A stretch of 64,000 nt of DNA from Sphingopyxis terrae subsp. terrae NBRC 15098 (GCF_001610975.1 NZ_CP013342.1:2489001-2553000), one strand, 5' to 3'; counted from the first letter of the stretch, positions 17,643 through 25,730 are shown. The notes: a model not told the origin generated them from the sequence alone. Numbers and translations: made by a program.

Positions 17643-18597
17643 GTGGCTATACGAAGCCGGCATCGGCGAGGCGCGGGCCGCGCTAATCGAAGACGGTCAT
17701 ATTATCGAAGCGCGGATCGAACGCGAGGGCGAGCGGCCGCGCGTCGGTGCTATTATCACCGGGCGGTTGATCGAACCGGGGGTGGTGCGGCTCGACCTGC
17801 CGGGCGACCCCGTCGCGACCGTGGCGGCAAGGGGCGTTCCGCTCGGCACGCGGCTGGCGGTCGAGATCACGCGCATGGCGCTGCGCGAGCGCGGCCGCGA
17901 CAAGCCCGCGCGCGGTCGGCTTAGCGACGCCGAGCCGGATGACGGTCCCGACCTGCGCGCGCGCATCGCCGCGAGCGGCCTGCCGGTGACCGACCTGGCG
18001 CCGACCGGTCCCGACCGGCTTGAGGAAGCGGGCTGGTCCGATCTGATCGATCATGTTCGCACCGGCCATTGGCCTTTCGCCGGCGGCGCGCTGTGGGTCG
18101 ATGCCACGCCGGCGATGCTGCTCATCGACATCGACGGCGACGGCGATCCGCTGGCGCTGGCGCAGGCCGGCGCGGCAGCTGCGGCGCATGTTGTACGCTG
18201 CTGCGATATCGGCGGTTCGATCGGCATCGATTTTCCCTCGCTGCCGGGCCGCGCCGAGCGGCGGGCGGTCGATGGCTGGGTCGATGCGTATTTCCCGCAG
18301 CCGTTCGAGCGCACCGGGACCAACGGGTTCGGCTTTCTGCAGATCATCCGGCGCCGCGAGCGCCCGTCGCTGATCGAACAGGTCCGCTTCGATCCCGTGG
18401 CGACCGACGCCGCGCTGCTGTTGCGCCAGGCAGAGCGCGCGGTTGGTGCCGGACCGCTGCAACTCACGGCGCGACCGGCCGTTGCCCAATGGATCGGCGC
18501 GCACCCGCACTGGAGCGCGCTGCTCGAACGGCGCACCGGGCGCGCGGTTGCGATTGCCGCCGATGCGCAAGTGAAAGGAACGGGCCATGCCCAGTAA
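17635..18597 (+). CDS. Compact RNase E/G family ribonuclease
   Basis: The 320-residue product corresponds to the RNase E/G core. The metal-site aspartates by homology are D165 and D167 in LLIDIDGDGDP and D199 in IGIDFPS, and the family motif CCDIGGSIGIDF is clear. It lacks the CPxC zinc-link that tetramerises E. coli RNase E, and it has only a reduced N-terminal S1-like part and no scaffold tail. TTG 17635 is chosen as start because GGAG lies 6 nt upstream and the protein then begins [20 protein letters not shown] 17620 is the alternative. The 3' end overlaps yacG by 11 nt. It may act in rRNA or mRNA processing. Confidence 0.82.
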   Translation: MAEWLYEAGIGEARAALIEDGHIIEARIEREGERPRVGAIITGRLIEPGVVRLDLPGDPVATVAARGVPLGTRLAVEITRMALRERGRDKPARGRLSDAEPDDGPDLRARIAASGLPVTDLAPTGPDRLEEAGWSDLIDHVRTGHWPFAGGALWVDATPAMLLIDIDGDGDPLALAQAGAAAAAHVVRCCDIGGSIGIDFPSLPGRAERRAVDGWVDAYFPQPFERTGTNGFGFLQIIRRRERPSLIEQVRFDPVATDAALLLRQAERAVGAGPLQLTARPAVAQWIGAHPHWSALLERRTGRAVAIAADAQVKGTGHAQ

Positions 18598-18781
18598 TGC
18601 CGCCGCCAGATCGCGCCGCTGCCCCTTGTGCGGCAAGCCGCGCGACGAGGCTTACAAGCCCTTTTGCAGCCGCGGCTGCCGCGACCGCGACCTCAATCGC
18701 TGGTTCGACGAAGGCTATCGCGTACCGGTCGATCAGGCGCCCGACGGGGGCCTCGACGGCGACCGTTTCGAGGATGAATGA
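18587..18781 (+). CDS. yacG: DNA gyrase inhibitor YacG
   Basis: A 64-residue zinc protein with paired cysteines CPLCG and CSRGC (C-x2-C ... C-x3-C), followed by RDRDLNRWFDEGYRVP, the YacG hallmark. The family binds GyrB and inhibits gyrase in E. coli. It overlaps the RNase gene and is thus in the infA-maf operon. The C-terminus is short and acidic. Confidence 0.93.
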   Translation: MPSNAAARSRRCPLCGKPRDEAYKPFCSRGCRDRDLNRWFDEGYRVPVDQAPDGGLDGDRFEDE

Positions 18782-18809
18782 CAGGAAGAAATTTGCGCAA
18801 CAAAGGCTC

Positions 18810-18838
18810 TGGACAGGATCGAAACCCCTGCCTATAGC
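18810..18838 (+). promoter_or_regulatory. Promoter of tRNA-Phe
   Basis: TGGACA (18810-18815), a 17-bp spacer and TATAGC (18833-18838) resemble the housekeeping-sigma promoters of sphingomonad stable RNA genes. The tRNA begins 40 nt after the -10 element. Seen by eye. Confidence 0.6.
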
Positions 18839-18878
18839 CGCCGCTCCCGAACAGGCCGCACGGCCTTGTGGAGCCCGT

Positions 18879-18954
18879 GCCCGGGTAGCTCAGTTGGTAG
18901 AGCATGCGACTGAAAATCGCAGTGTCGGTGGTTCGATCCCGCCCCCGGGCACCA
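18879..18954 (+). tRNA. tRNA-Phe (GAA)
   Basis: The 76-nt cloverleaf has acceptor arms GCCCGGG and CCCGGGC pairing exactly, D-arm GCTCAGTTGGTAGAGC, anticodon stem TGCGA/TCGCA with loop CTGAAAA (anticodon GAA at 18912-18914), the T-loop motif GGTTCGATCC, and an encoded 3' CCA. It lies between yacG and secE with its own promoter. Confidence 0.97.
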
Positions 18955-19330
18955 CGGTCCCTTGGCGACCGATCCGGAACATCTTGAAACCGAGATAATA
19001 TTCCTGCGATGGCTCGCGTGGCTCGTCGGCGCGGCGTGGCGCGTCATGCCGCTCGGTTCCGATCCGAAAATTCCCGGCCAGCTTTCTGTGGGCGCGTGCA
19101 TGGCGCGATATCCCGGGCCGGGGCGGGGGTGCCATGCGGCAATCGCTTGCCAAGGCTCTGGCGCGCGGCTAAAGGCCGCCCATTCGGACAGATGCGCCGT
19201 TTTCCTTCCGCCTTTCGCCGACATGCTCGGGGAGGGTGGGCGGACTATTGCCTGAAGCCGTGCTTGACGCGGCGGGGGCGGCAACCCATCTGGCCGTGAA
19301 CTGAGACGCATGAAGGACGGGACGATCGAT
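18955..19330 (+). other. Intergenic stretch between tRNA-Phe and secE
   Basis: About 375 nt with no convincing gene. Short open frames here have poor codon bias and overlap each other. The only recognisable element is a weak promoter candidate near its end (listed separately). No T-rich terminator is seen after the tRNA. Confidence 0.6.
19264..19292 (+). promoter_or_regulatory. Candidate promoter of secE-nusG
   Basis: TTGACG (19264-19269) with a 17-bp spacer to CATCTG (19287-19292) lies about 40 nt upstream of the secE start. The -35 is good and the -10 is weak, so this is tentative. Confidence 0.35.
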
Positions 19331-19528
19331 ATGGCGAGGCCCAAAATTGGCGAATTCGTCAACCAGGTAAAGGCGGAAGCCGGCAAGATCGTGTGGCCGA
19401 CGGGCCGCGAGACGATGCAGACGACGATCATGGTTCTGATCATGACGATCCTGCTGTCGCTGTTCTTCTTCGGCGTTGACACGGTATTCAAGCTGATCGT
19501 CGGCTGGCTGACGTCGCTCGCGGGCTGA
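19331..19528 (+). CDS. secE: Preprotein translocase subunit SecE
   Basis: A single-membrane-span protein of about 65 residues. A short amphipathic N-terminus with the motif KAEAGKIVWPTGRETMQT (SecE signature KVxWPT) is followed by the hydrophobic segment IMVLIMTILLSLFFF. It is the essential gamma/E subunit of SecYEG. The ATG at 19331 gives the usual N-terminus MARPKIGEFVNQV; an in-frame ATG at 19310 would add seven residues. The next gene is nusG, the conserved order. Confidence 0.95.
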   Translation: MARPKIGEFVNQVKAEAGKIVWPTGRETMQTTIMVLIMTILLSLFFFGVDTVFKLIVGWLTSLAG

Positions 19529-19568
19529 TCCGCGCTTCACACCCAATTTCAGGACAGGACACGCACAG

Positions 19569-20105
19569 ATGGCGCGCTGGTACATCATTCACGCCTATTC
19601 GGGTTTCGAGAACAAGGTTCGCGATTCGGTCGTCACCGAAGCCGAGCGCCTTGGCCTCAGCGATTTCGTCGAGGCGGTCGAAGTGCCCGTCGAAACGGTG
19701 ACCGAGGTCAAGCGCGGCAAGAAGGTTCAGTCCGAACGCAAATTCTTCCCCGGCTATGTGCTCGCCAAGCTGACGATGACCGACGATGTCTATCACCTCG
19801 TCAAGAATACGCCGAAGGTTACGGGCTTCCTGGGGTCGTCGGGCAAGCCCCAGCCGATCAGCGAAGCCGAAGCCGCGCGTATCCTGAACAGCAAGGAAGA
19901 AGCCGCTGCGCGCCCGAAGACCGAGATTCGCGTCGATTACGAAATCGGCGATCAGGTCAAGGTACTCGAAGGCCCGTTCGCGAGCTTCAACGGCGTGGTC
20001 GAAGAACTCGATTTCGACAAGGCGCGCGTCAAGGTCAGCGTATCGATCTTCGGCCGTGCGACGCCGGTCGAGCTCGATTTCGAGCAGGTCGAACGGATGA
20101 AGTGA
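19569..20105 (+). CDS. nusG: Transcription termination/antitermination factor NusG
   Basis: A 178-residue NusG. The NGN domain begins MARWYIIHAYSGFENKV and contains KFFPGYVLAKL; the C-terminal KOW domain contains GDQVKVLEGPFASFNGVVEE. It binds RNA polymerase and couples it to Rho or ribosomes. CAGGACAGGAC precedes the ATG. It lies 40 nt after secE. Confidence 0.98.
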   Translation: MARWYIIHAYSGFENKVRDSVVTEAERLGLSDFVEAVEVPVETVTEVKRGKKVQSERKFFPGYVLAKLTMTDDVYHLVKNTPKVTGFLGSSGKPQPISEAEAARILNSKEEAAARPKTEIRVDYEIGDQVKVLEGPFASFNGVVEELDFDKARVKVSVSIFGRATPVELDFEQVERMK

Positions 20106-20145
20106 TGGCCGTGGGCCGTCGCTTTTCGCAGCACGGGATAATTGC

Positions 20146-21081
20146 ATGAGTCTGAGTCAGGACGAGATTCAGGCCCGTGTTGCGCGCGCCCGCGAAATCA
20201 ACGCGGGTGTTGCGGCCGAGAAGGTCGTCGCGGCGGTCGCGCGGCTGTTCGATCTCGACCCCGTGCCCGGCGTCGAGGATGAATTTACCTATCCCGCCCT
20301 TGCGACCACCGCGCGCGACCGGATTTTCGGCGGGCAGGTCATCGCGCAGGCGATGTTCGCGGCGTCGCGCACGGTCGAGACCGGAAAGCAGGTGCATTCG
20401 CTCCACGCATATTTCCTGCGTGGCGGCGACGAAACCAAACCGCTGCATTTCCGTATCCACCGCGATTTCGACGGGCGCAGCTTTTCGAACCGCCGTGTCG
20501 TCGTGCGCCAGGACGGCAAGGTGATCTTCAACCTGACCGCATCGTTCCAGATTCCGGCGAAAGGGCTGTCGCATCAGGTGCCGATGCCCGACCTGCTGCC
20601 GCCCGAGCAGTGCTGGGACTTCACCGATTTCATCGCTGCCGATCCCAATATTTCGGACCGCCATCTTGCCCATATGGCGCGGCGGCGGCCGTTCGAGGTG
20701 CGCAGCTATCGCCCGCCGGCTTCGGCCAAGGCGACGCAGCATTACCAGTGGTTCCGCGTCGCCGCGCCGATCGGCGACGATCCGCTGCTCCATCGCGGTT
20801 TCCTCGCTTTCGCATCCGACATGGGGCTTTTGTCGTCGGCGATGCTGCCGCACGGCGTCAACTTCTGGACGCCGGGCATGGTGTCGACCAGCCTCGATCA
20901 TGCGATGTGGTTCCACGACGATATTCGCGTCGACGACTGGTTCGTGTTCGTGATGGACAGCCCGTGGACGGGCGGTGACCGCGGGCTGTGCCGCGGATCG
21001 ATCTATCGCCAGGACGGCACGCTGATCGCAACCGTGGTGCAGGAAGGCCTGGTACGCTATCGCCCGGATGCCGCGCGATAG
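20146..21081 (+). CDS. tesB: Acyl-CoA thioesterase II (TesB)
   Basis: A 311-residue double-hotdog thioesterase. The N-terminal hotdog has RIFGGQVIAQAMFAA and VHSLHAYFLRGGDETKP; the C-terminal one has LLSSAMLPHGVNFW, SLDHAMWFHD and GLCRGSIYRQDGTLIATVVQEGL, all TesB features with the catalytic Asp/Thr/Gln region. It hydrolyses medium- and long-chain acyl-CoA. It sits only 40 nt after nusG and separates it from rplK, where most proteobacteria have nusG-rplK adjacent. Confidence 0.92.
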   Translation: MSLSQDEIQARVARAREINAGVAAEKVVAAVARLFDLDPVPGVEDEFTYPALATTARDRIFGGQVIAQAMFAASRTVETGKQVHSLHAYFLRGGDETKPLHFRIHRDFDGRSFSNRRVVVRQDGKVIFNLTASFQIPAKGLSHQVPMPDLLPPEQCWDFTDFIAADPNISDRHLAHMARRRPFEVRSYRPPASAKATQHYQWFRVAAPIGDDPLLHRGFLAFASDMGLLSSAMLPHGVNFWTPGMVSTSLDHAMWFHDDIRVDDWFVFVMDSPWTGGDRGLCRGSIYRQDGTLIATVVQEGLVRYRPDAAR

Positions 21082-21116
21082 CGATTGCGCGGACCGCAGA
21101 GGGGGCTGCTTTTCGG

Positions 21117-22181
21117 ATGGGAACAGACGGCACGGCCATCGGACGATTGAAGCAGCTTGACGGTGTGCGCGGGCTTGCCGCCTGCGCCGTCGCCTTCGGA
21201 TATCATTCCAAGATATTGTTCGAACGCGCTGTTTTCGAAGACGGCTGGGGCGGTCCGGTAGCAGCGTGGCTGCGTGACAATGGCTGGACCGCAGTAGACC
21301 TGTTCTTCCTGCTATCGGGTTTCGTCTTCGCGCATGTTTACCGCTTCGGCGAGTCGCTGCAGTCGACGCGCGCACTTGCCGATTTCACCGTGGCGCGTAT
21401 CGCGCGCCTCTACCCGCTTCACCTGTTCATGCTCGTCTGCTGCGCTGCAACCTTCTGGTGGATGCCGTATAACAACGTCGGTACCTTCATTGCGCATCTG
21501 TTCATGCTGCAGGTGTTTACGGAGCCGGTCGCGCGCACCTTCGATGGTCCATCCTGGTCGATCTCGGTCGAGGTTTTTTGCTATATTCTTTTCGCGGCGG
21601 CGGCTTTCGCGGGGCGACGGGCGGTCCTTACGGTCGCTTGCACCGCGATTCTGGCGAGCGGTATAGTGCTTCTTTTCGACGGGCACGCGGGCCAGCCGCT
21701 TACCTCCGCCAACAGCATCGCGCGTGGCGGCTTCGGCTTTTTCATCGGTGTGCTGCTGTGGCGCTACCGCGACCGTTTTGCGCGCGTTCCGGCGCTGGTG
21801 CTCGTGGCGATCGCCGTGGCGGGACTCCTGATCCCGACCGGGACAGCCAATCCGGTGCTGCCGCTCACCGCGCTGACCTGGCCGGCGGCGTTAATCTTGG
21901 CGCTGCGGACGCGCTTCATGGGAACAGCGCCGCTCGTGTGGCTCGGCGACCGCAGCTATTCGATCTATCTCGTCAATATTCCCGTCGCGGACGTGCTGTT
22001 GCGCGTCGCTGGCAAGTTCCGTGATTGGGACTACGGCCTGCTTTCGGCGCATATCCTCTTCGTCGCGATCGTCATGCTGCTGTCCGAATTCACCTATCGC
22101 TACATCGAACGTCCTGGCCAGCGGATGATCCGCGATCGCTGGAAGAGCCGGCGCGGCCAGCAGGCGGCCGCCGCCGTCTGA
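21117..22181 (+). CDS. Membrane acyltransferase, acyltransferase-3 (OafA/YrhL) family
   Basis: A 354-residue polytopic protein with about ten hydrophobic segments. Family motifs are LDGVRGLAACAVAFGYH at the N-terminus, WTAVDLFFLLSGFVFAH and RIARLYPLHLFML, and the late SYSIYLVNIPVADVL. Members move acetyl or other acyl groups onto cell-surface sugars. It could act on exopolysaccharide or LPS; nothing in the sequence fixes the acceptor. It begins 35 nt after tesB and has no strong ribosome-binding site. Confidence 0.85.
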   Translation: MGTDGTAIGRLKQLDGVRGLAACAVAFGYHSKILFERAVFEDGWGGPVAAWLRDNGWTAVDLFFLLSGFVFAHVYRFGESLQSTRALADFTVARIARLYPLHLFMLVCCAATFWWMPYNNVGTFIAHLFMLQVFTEPVARTFDGPSWSISVEVFCYILFAAAAFAGRRAVLTVACTAILASGIVLLFDGHAGQPLTSANSIARGGFGFFIGVLLWRYRDRFARVPALVLVAIAVAGLLIPTGTANPVLPLTALTWPAALILALRTRFMGTAPLVWLGDRSYSIYLVNIPVADVLLRVAGKFRDWDYGLLSAHILFVAIVMLLSEFTYRYIERPGQRMIRDRWKSRRGQQAAAAV

Positions 22182-22205
22182 TCGCGCCGCGCGGCGCGTC
22201 TTTCC

Positions 22206-22234
22206 TTGCATTTCGGGCGAAAGCCCGCTAACGG
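22206..22234 (+). promoter_or_regulatory. Candidate promoter of rplK-rplA
   Basis: TTGCAT (22206-22211), a 17-bp spacer and TAACGG (22229-22234) lie about 130 nt upstream of rplK. The spacer contains a CGGGC-GAAA-GCCCG hairpin (22214-22227) that could also end the preceding transcript. Tentative. Confidence 0.4.
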
Positions 22235-22249
22235 CCGCGCTTCGCGATC

Positions 22250-22344
22250 GCCCTCCTTTGGAACGGCGGCGTGATTCCGCGCGGGAGGAGGGCTGATAAC
22301 CCTCTGCTTGACCGCTTATTTTGAGCCCCGGATCTGTCCGGGGC
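22250..22344 (+). promoter_or_regulatory. Structured leader of rplK
   Basis: Two stems lie in the leader. GCCCTCC (22250-22256) pairs with GGAGGGC (22287-22293). A perfect 8-bp hairpin, GCCCCGGA-TCTG-TCCGGGGC, spans 22325-22344, about 11 nt before the AAAGGAGG Shine-Dalgarno. Established knowledge: L11-L1 operons are autoregulated by L1 binding leader RNA. Whether these stems are the L1 site is inference. Confidence 0.45.
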
Positions 22345-22366
22345 GACAGAAAGAAAGGAGGCCATC

Positions 22367-22798
22367 ATGGCCAAGAAGATCAGCGGCTATATCAAGCTGC
22401 AGGTGCCCGCCGGCACCGCCAACCCCTCGCCGCCGCTCGGGCCGGCGCTGGGTCAGCGCGGCGTCAACATCATGGAATTCTGCAAGGCGTTCAACGCCGC
22501 GACCGACGGCATGGACAAGGGCACCCCGACCCCGACCATCATCACCGTCTTTGCGGACAAGAGCTTCTCGTTCGTCACCAAGACGCCCCCGGCGACCTAC
22601 CTCATCAAGAAGGCCGCGAACCTGAAGTCGGGTTCGAAGGAGCCCGGCAAGATCAGCGGCGGCAAGATCGCGCGCTCGAAGCTCGCCGAGATCGCCGAGA
22701 TCAAGATGAAGGATCTGAACGCCAACGACATCGAACAGGCGACCAAGATCATCGAAGGCAGCGCCCGCTCGATGGGCCTCGAAGTGACGGAGGGCTGA
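22367..22798 (+). CDS. rplK: 50S ribosomal protein L11
   Basis: The 143-residue product has the normal L11 length, with [20 protein letters not shown] at the N-terminus, [19 protein letters not shown], and the C-terminal RNA-binding motif [13 protein letters not shown]. It forms the GTPase-associated centre. A near-consensus AAAGGAGG precedes the ATG. Four nucleotides separate it from rplA. Confidence 0.98.
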   Translation: MAKKISGYIKLQVPAGTANPSPPLGPALGQRGVNIMEFCKAFNAATDGMDKGTPTPTIITVFADKSFSFVTKTPPATYLIKKAANLKSGSKEPGKISGGKIARSKLAEIAEIKMKDLNANDIEQATKIIEGSARSMGLEVTEG

Positions 22799-22802
22799 AC
22801 CG

Positions 22803-23501
22803 ATGGCAAAGCTGACCAAGAAGCAGAAGGCCCTCGAGGGCAAGGTCGACGCGACGAAGCTGCACAGCATCGAAGACGCGCTGAAGACCGTCCGTGAACT
22901 CGCTTCGGCGAAGTTCGACGAAACGCTCGAAATCGCGATGAACCTGGGCGTCGATCCGCGTCACGCCGACCAGATGGTCCGCGGCGTCGTCACGCTGCCC
23001 GCCGGTACCGGCAAGGACGTCAAGGTCGCGGTCTTCGCGCGCGGCGACAATGCCGAAAAGGCGCTGGCCGCCGGTGCCGACAAGGTCGGTGCCGAAGACC
23101 TGATGGAAGACATGCTCGCGGGTAACCTCGACTATGGCCGCGTCATCGCGACGCCGGACATGATGGGCATCGTCGGCCGCCTCGGCAAGACGCTGGGTCC
23201 GAAGGGCCTGATGCCGAACCCGAAGCTGGGCACCGTCACCCCGAACGTCGCCGAAGCGGTCAAGGCAGCCAAGGGCGGCCAGATCGAATTCCGCGTCGAA
23301 AAGGCCGGGATCATCCACGCGGGCCTCGGCAAGCTGTCGTTCGGCGAAGAAAAGCTCCGCCAGAATTTCGACGCGTTCGTCGACGCGATCGTCAAGGCCA
23401 AGCCGGCCGGTGCGAAGGGCAAATATGTCCGCAAGATCGCGCTGTCGTCGTCGATGGGCCCGGGCGTCAAGATCGACACCGCGGACGTCGCCGGCGCCTG
23501 A
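22803..23501 (+). CDS. rplA: 50S ribosomal protein L1
   Basis: A 232-residue L1 with [19 protein letters not shown], the signature [17 protein letters not shown], and the C-terminal [18 protein letters not shown]. It builds the L1 stalk and is the classical repressor of its own operon. GGAGG precedes it inside the rplK end. A strong terminator follows, so rplKA is a discrete two-gene unit here. Confidence 0.98.
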   Translation: MAKLTKKQKALEGKVDATKLHSIEDALKTVRELASAKFDETLEIAMNLGVDPRHADQMVRGVVTLPAGTGKDVKVAVFARGDNAEKALAAGADKVGAEDLMEDMLAGNLDYGRVIATPDMMGIVGRLGKTLGPKGLMPNPKLGTVTPNVAEAVKAAKGGQIEFRVEKAGIIHAGLGKLSFGEEKLRQNFDAFVDAIVKAKPAGAKGKYVRKIALSSSMGPGVKIDTADVAGA

Positions 23502-23524
23502 TTTTCAGGCAAAGCAATTCAAGG

Positions 23525-23556
23525 AAAGGGCCGGGGGAAACTCCGGCCCTTTTCTT
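23525..23556 (+). terminator. Intrinsic terminator of rplK-rplA
   Basis: AAAGGGCCGG (23525-23534) pairs with CCGGCCCTTT (23543-23552) across an 8-nt loop, followed by TTCTTTT. It begins 24 nt after the rplA stop. Confidence 0.85.
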
Positions 23557-23596
23557 TTGGGCGGTGGGAAGCAGACGTTGCCGTTAACCGCTTGAT

Positions 23597-23681
23597 GTTC
23601 CCCCGCGAAGGCCGGGGTCCAGGGCTTTACAGCACCAACATCAGCGTTCGACACTCCGGACCCCGGCCTTCGCCAGGGAAC
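23597..23681. repeat. Dispersed palindromic repeat, copy 1
   Basis: An 85-nt element bounded by GTTCCC and GGGAAC. Its arms (CGCGAAGGCCGGGGTCC near the left and GGACCCCGGCCTTCGCC near the right) pair almost fully, around an asymmetric core containing GGGCTTTACAGCACC. The core lets orientation be read. The reverse complement of the element at 63762-63846 matches it along all 85 positions with about 12 mismatches by eye, and the flanks are also alike. It lies between convergent rplA and ccmB, a usual place for such elements. Confidence 0.8.
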
Positions 23682-23737
23682 GCAATATCGACGCTGGACT
23701 ACTATCTGTTCAGATGCGCCCTTCCGCTCGAAACCCG

Positions 23738-24385
23738 CTATTCCCGCAAGCCTCGCAATGCCGCCCCCGCCGCGAAGGGGCCGATCACCGTCAGCAGCAG
23801 GCTGGCAGCAGCGAGCAGTTTCGTCGCGCCGCGGCCCGATGGATCGAGCATTCCGGCGCCGAAGATCAGCAGCGGCACCGCGAGCGGCAGGACGAGCAGC
23901 CCGCCGATCGCATTGCCGCCCTTGAGGTTCGCCGTGAGCGCGGCGCTGAGTACCGCGAGCGAGGCGAGGGCGGGGATGGCGATGGCGAGGCCGGTGGCGA
24001 TCGTCGCGACGCGCGCCGCGTCCTGCGCGAGCAGCGCCGCGGCGGGTAACAGTGCAATCAGCAACGGCAACCCGAAGCCGATCGCATGGGCGGCGATTTT
24101 GACCGCCGCGACGACCTCGTCAGCGACGCCGCGCACCGCAAGCTGATCGAGCACGCCCGCATCCTTATCGGGGCGGATCAGCCGGTCGATCGGCAGTAGC
24201 GCCGCGAGCAGCGCCGCGACCCACAGCATGCCGCCCCCCGTGCGCGCGAGCAGCGGCGCGTCGGGGCCCACCGCGAAGGGAAAGGCGGTCGCGACGAGCA
24301 GGAAGAAAACGACGGGCAGCCAAAGCGCGCCGCTGCCCCAGGCGCGGCGCAGGTCGCGCCAGAAGAGCGCGAGCAATGCGGTCAT
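23738..24385 (-). CDS. ccmB: Heme exporter membrane protein CcmB
   Basis: A 215-residue protein with about six hydrophobic segments, of normal CcmB length. It begins [16 protein letters not shown], the family start, and contains RLIRPDKDAGVLDQLAVRG, a conserved cytoplasmic loop of CcmB. With CcmA it forms the ABC complex of cytochrome c maturation (system I), which releases holo-CcmE. The ATG overlaps the end of ccmA by 4 nt (ATGA). No other ccm genes lie in the window. Confidence 0.93.
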   Translation of the reverse strand: MTALLALFWRDLRRAWGSGALWLPVVFFLLVATAFPFAVGPDAPLLARTGGGMLWVAALLAALLPIDRLIRPDKDAGVLDQLAVRGVADEVVAAVKIAAHAIGFGLPLLIALLPAAALLAQDAARVATIATGLAIAIPALASLAVLSAALTANLKGGNAIGGLLVLPLAVPLLIFGAGMLDPSGRGATKLLAAASLLLTVIGPFAAGAALRGLRE

Positions 24386-24966
24386 GCGCGCGCCCCCATG
24401 TCCAGCTCGGCGAGATTCGGGATGTCGAGCGCGAAGTGCGAGGCGAGCAATACCGCGCCGCCGTTCGCGCGATGCGCCGCGATCGCTGCGACGAGCCGCG
24501 TCCGGGCGGCGTCGTCCATGCCATTGGCAGGTTCGTCGAGCATCCAGATCGGCGCCGCGCTGCCGATGACGCGTGCCATCGCGGCGCGCTTGCGCTGGCC
24601 CGTCGATAGCATCGAAACCGGTACTTCGGCAAGGGCGCCGAGCGCCATCGCCTCCATCGCGCGCTGCGTCATGGGGCCGTCGATGCCGTCGATGCGCGCC
24701 CATAAGTCGAGCGCGCGGCGCAGCGGCAGTTCGGCATCGAGCGCCGCGGCTTCGTCGATCAGCGCGCAGCGTTCGTGCCGCGTCACCGTGCCCGCGGCGG
24801 CGCGGAGCAGGCCCGCGGCAACGCGGATCAGGCTCGATTTTCCGGCACCGTTGGGGCCACGCAGCCACAGCGCCTCGCCGCGCGCAAGCGCCAGCGACAG
24901 GCCTTCGAAGAGCAGCCGGTCGCCGCGGATGCAGGCAATGCGGTCGAGCTTAAGCAACAGCGTCAC
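24382..24966 (-). CDS. ccmA: Heme ABC exporter ATP-binding protein CcmA
   Basis: A 194-residue ABC ATPase with Walker [15 protein letters not shown], signature [13 protein letters not shown], Walker [13 protein letters not shown] and the switch histidine in LLASHFAL. It is short like other CcmA proteins. The start is GTG at 24966, giving [17 protein letters not shown], and it overlaps the end of the upstream zincin gene by a few bases. It energises the CcmAB complex. Confidence 0.92.
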   Translation of the reverse strand: MTLLLKLDRIACIRGDRLLFEGLSLALARGEALWLRGPNGAGKSSLIRVAAGLLRAAAGTVTRHERCALIDEAAALDAELPLRRALDLWARIDGIDGPMTQRAMEAMALGALAEVPVSMLSTGQRKRAAMARVIGSAAPIWMLDEPANGMDDAARTRLVAAIAAHRANGGAVLLASHFALDIPNLAELDMGARA

Positions 24967-25391
24967 GCCATGTTTTCCAGCGCGTGCATATCGTCGTCCG
25001 AAAAGCCGAAATGATGTCCGATTTCGTGGATCAGGACGTGGCGCACCAGCCAGTCGAGCCGTTCGCCGCCTTCGATCCATTCGACCAGGATCGGGATGCG
25101 ATAGAGCGTCACCCGGTCGGGCATGCCGCCGCTCATGTCGATGCTGCGCTCGGTCAGCGGCCGGCCTTCGTAGAGGCCGGTCAGATCATAGGGATGTTCG
25201 ATACCGAGCGACGCGAGCGTTTCGTCGTCGGCAAATTCCTCGATCGCGACGACCACGCCGCGGATGTGCGGCTTGAAAATATCGGGCAGCGCGGCCAGCG
25301 CCGCGTCGGCCATCGCGTGAAAGGCATCGGCATCGGGGGCGCCGCCGGTCCAGCCGTCGGGCAATCGGGAAAGGGCGGCCTTGTCGCTCAT
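24963..25391 (-). CDS. Zincin-like metallopeptidase family protein
   Basis: A 142-residue protein whose C-terminus carries the zinc motif [18 protein letters not shown] (HExxH plus a downstream acid), preceded by a conserved block with [12 protein letters not shown] and [14 protein letters not shown]. This matches the small uncharacterised cytoplasmic metallopeptidase family often encoded near ccm or cell-cycle genes in alphaproteobacteria. The start [14 protein letters not shown] is at 25391. The open frame extends further upstream but into the divergent gene, so the longer version is rejected. The stop overlaps the ccmA GTG, so the three minus-strand genes are one unit. Confidence 0.85.
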   Translation of the reverse strand: MSDKAALSRLPDGWTGGAPDADAFHAMADAALAALPDIFKPHIRGVVVAIEEFADDETLASLGIEHPYDLTGLYEGRPLTERSIDMSGGMPDRVTLYRIPILVEWIEGGERLDWLVRHVLIHEIGHHFGFSDDDMHALENMA

Positions 25392-25442
25392 CGCGCCCTT
25401 CCTTATGGCGGGGACACGGTCTTTACCAGCGGGAGAAAGCGG

Positions 25443-25730
25443 ATGGTTCAGAAACTCGACGATGCGGCGCGTGCGGCGCTGCTCGCGCGCTTTCCCGAAT
25501 GGACGCACGAGCCGCAGCGCGACGCGATTACGCGCCGGTTCCGGTTCGACGATTTCGCGCAGGCTTTCGGCTTCATGGCGAGCGTCGCGATCATCGCCGA
25601 AAAGATGGATCACCATCCCGAATGGTCGAACGTCTATAATCGCGTCGATATCCTGTTGACCACGCACGACGCCGACGGGCTGTCCGAGCGCGACGCGCGC
25701 CTGGCGGAAGCGATCGAAGCCTTGCTCTGA
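25443..25730 (+). CDS. 4a-hydroxytetrahydrobiopterin dehydratase (pterin carbinolamine dehydratase)
   Basis: A 95-residue PCD/DCoH protein of typical length. The active-site motif is [18 protein letters not shown] (HHPEW), with [17 protein letters not shown] before it and [18 protein letters not shown] after it. It recycles the pterin cofactor of aromatic amino acid hydroxylases; no such hydroxylase lies in the window. GGGAGAAAG precedes the ATG. It is divergent from the zincin/ccm genes. Confidence 0.95.
   Translation: MVQKLDDAARAALLARFPEWTHEPQRDAITRRFRFDDFAQAFGFMASVAIIAEKMDHHPEWSNVYNRVDILLTTHDADGLSERDARLAEAIEALL

Noticed and set aside
25391-25667. N-terminally extended version of the zincin (234 residues).
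   Set aside because: The extension runs across the divergent pterin dehydratase gene and is its antisense; [10 protein letters not shown] is the natural start.
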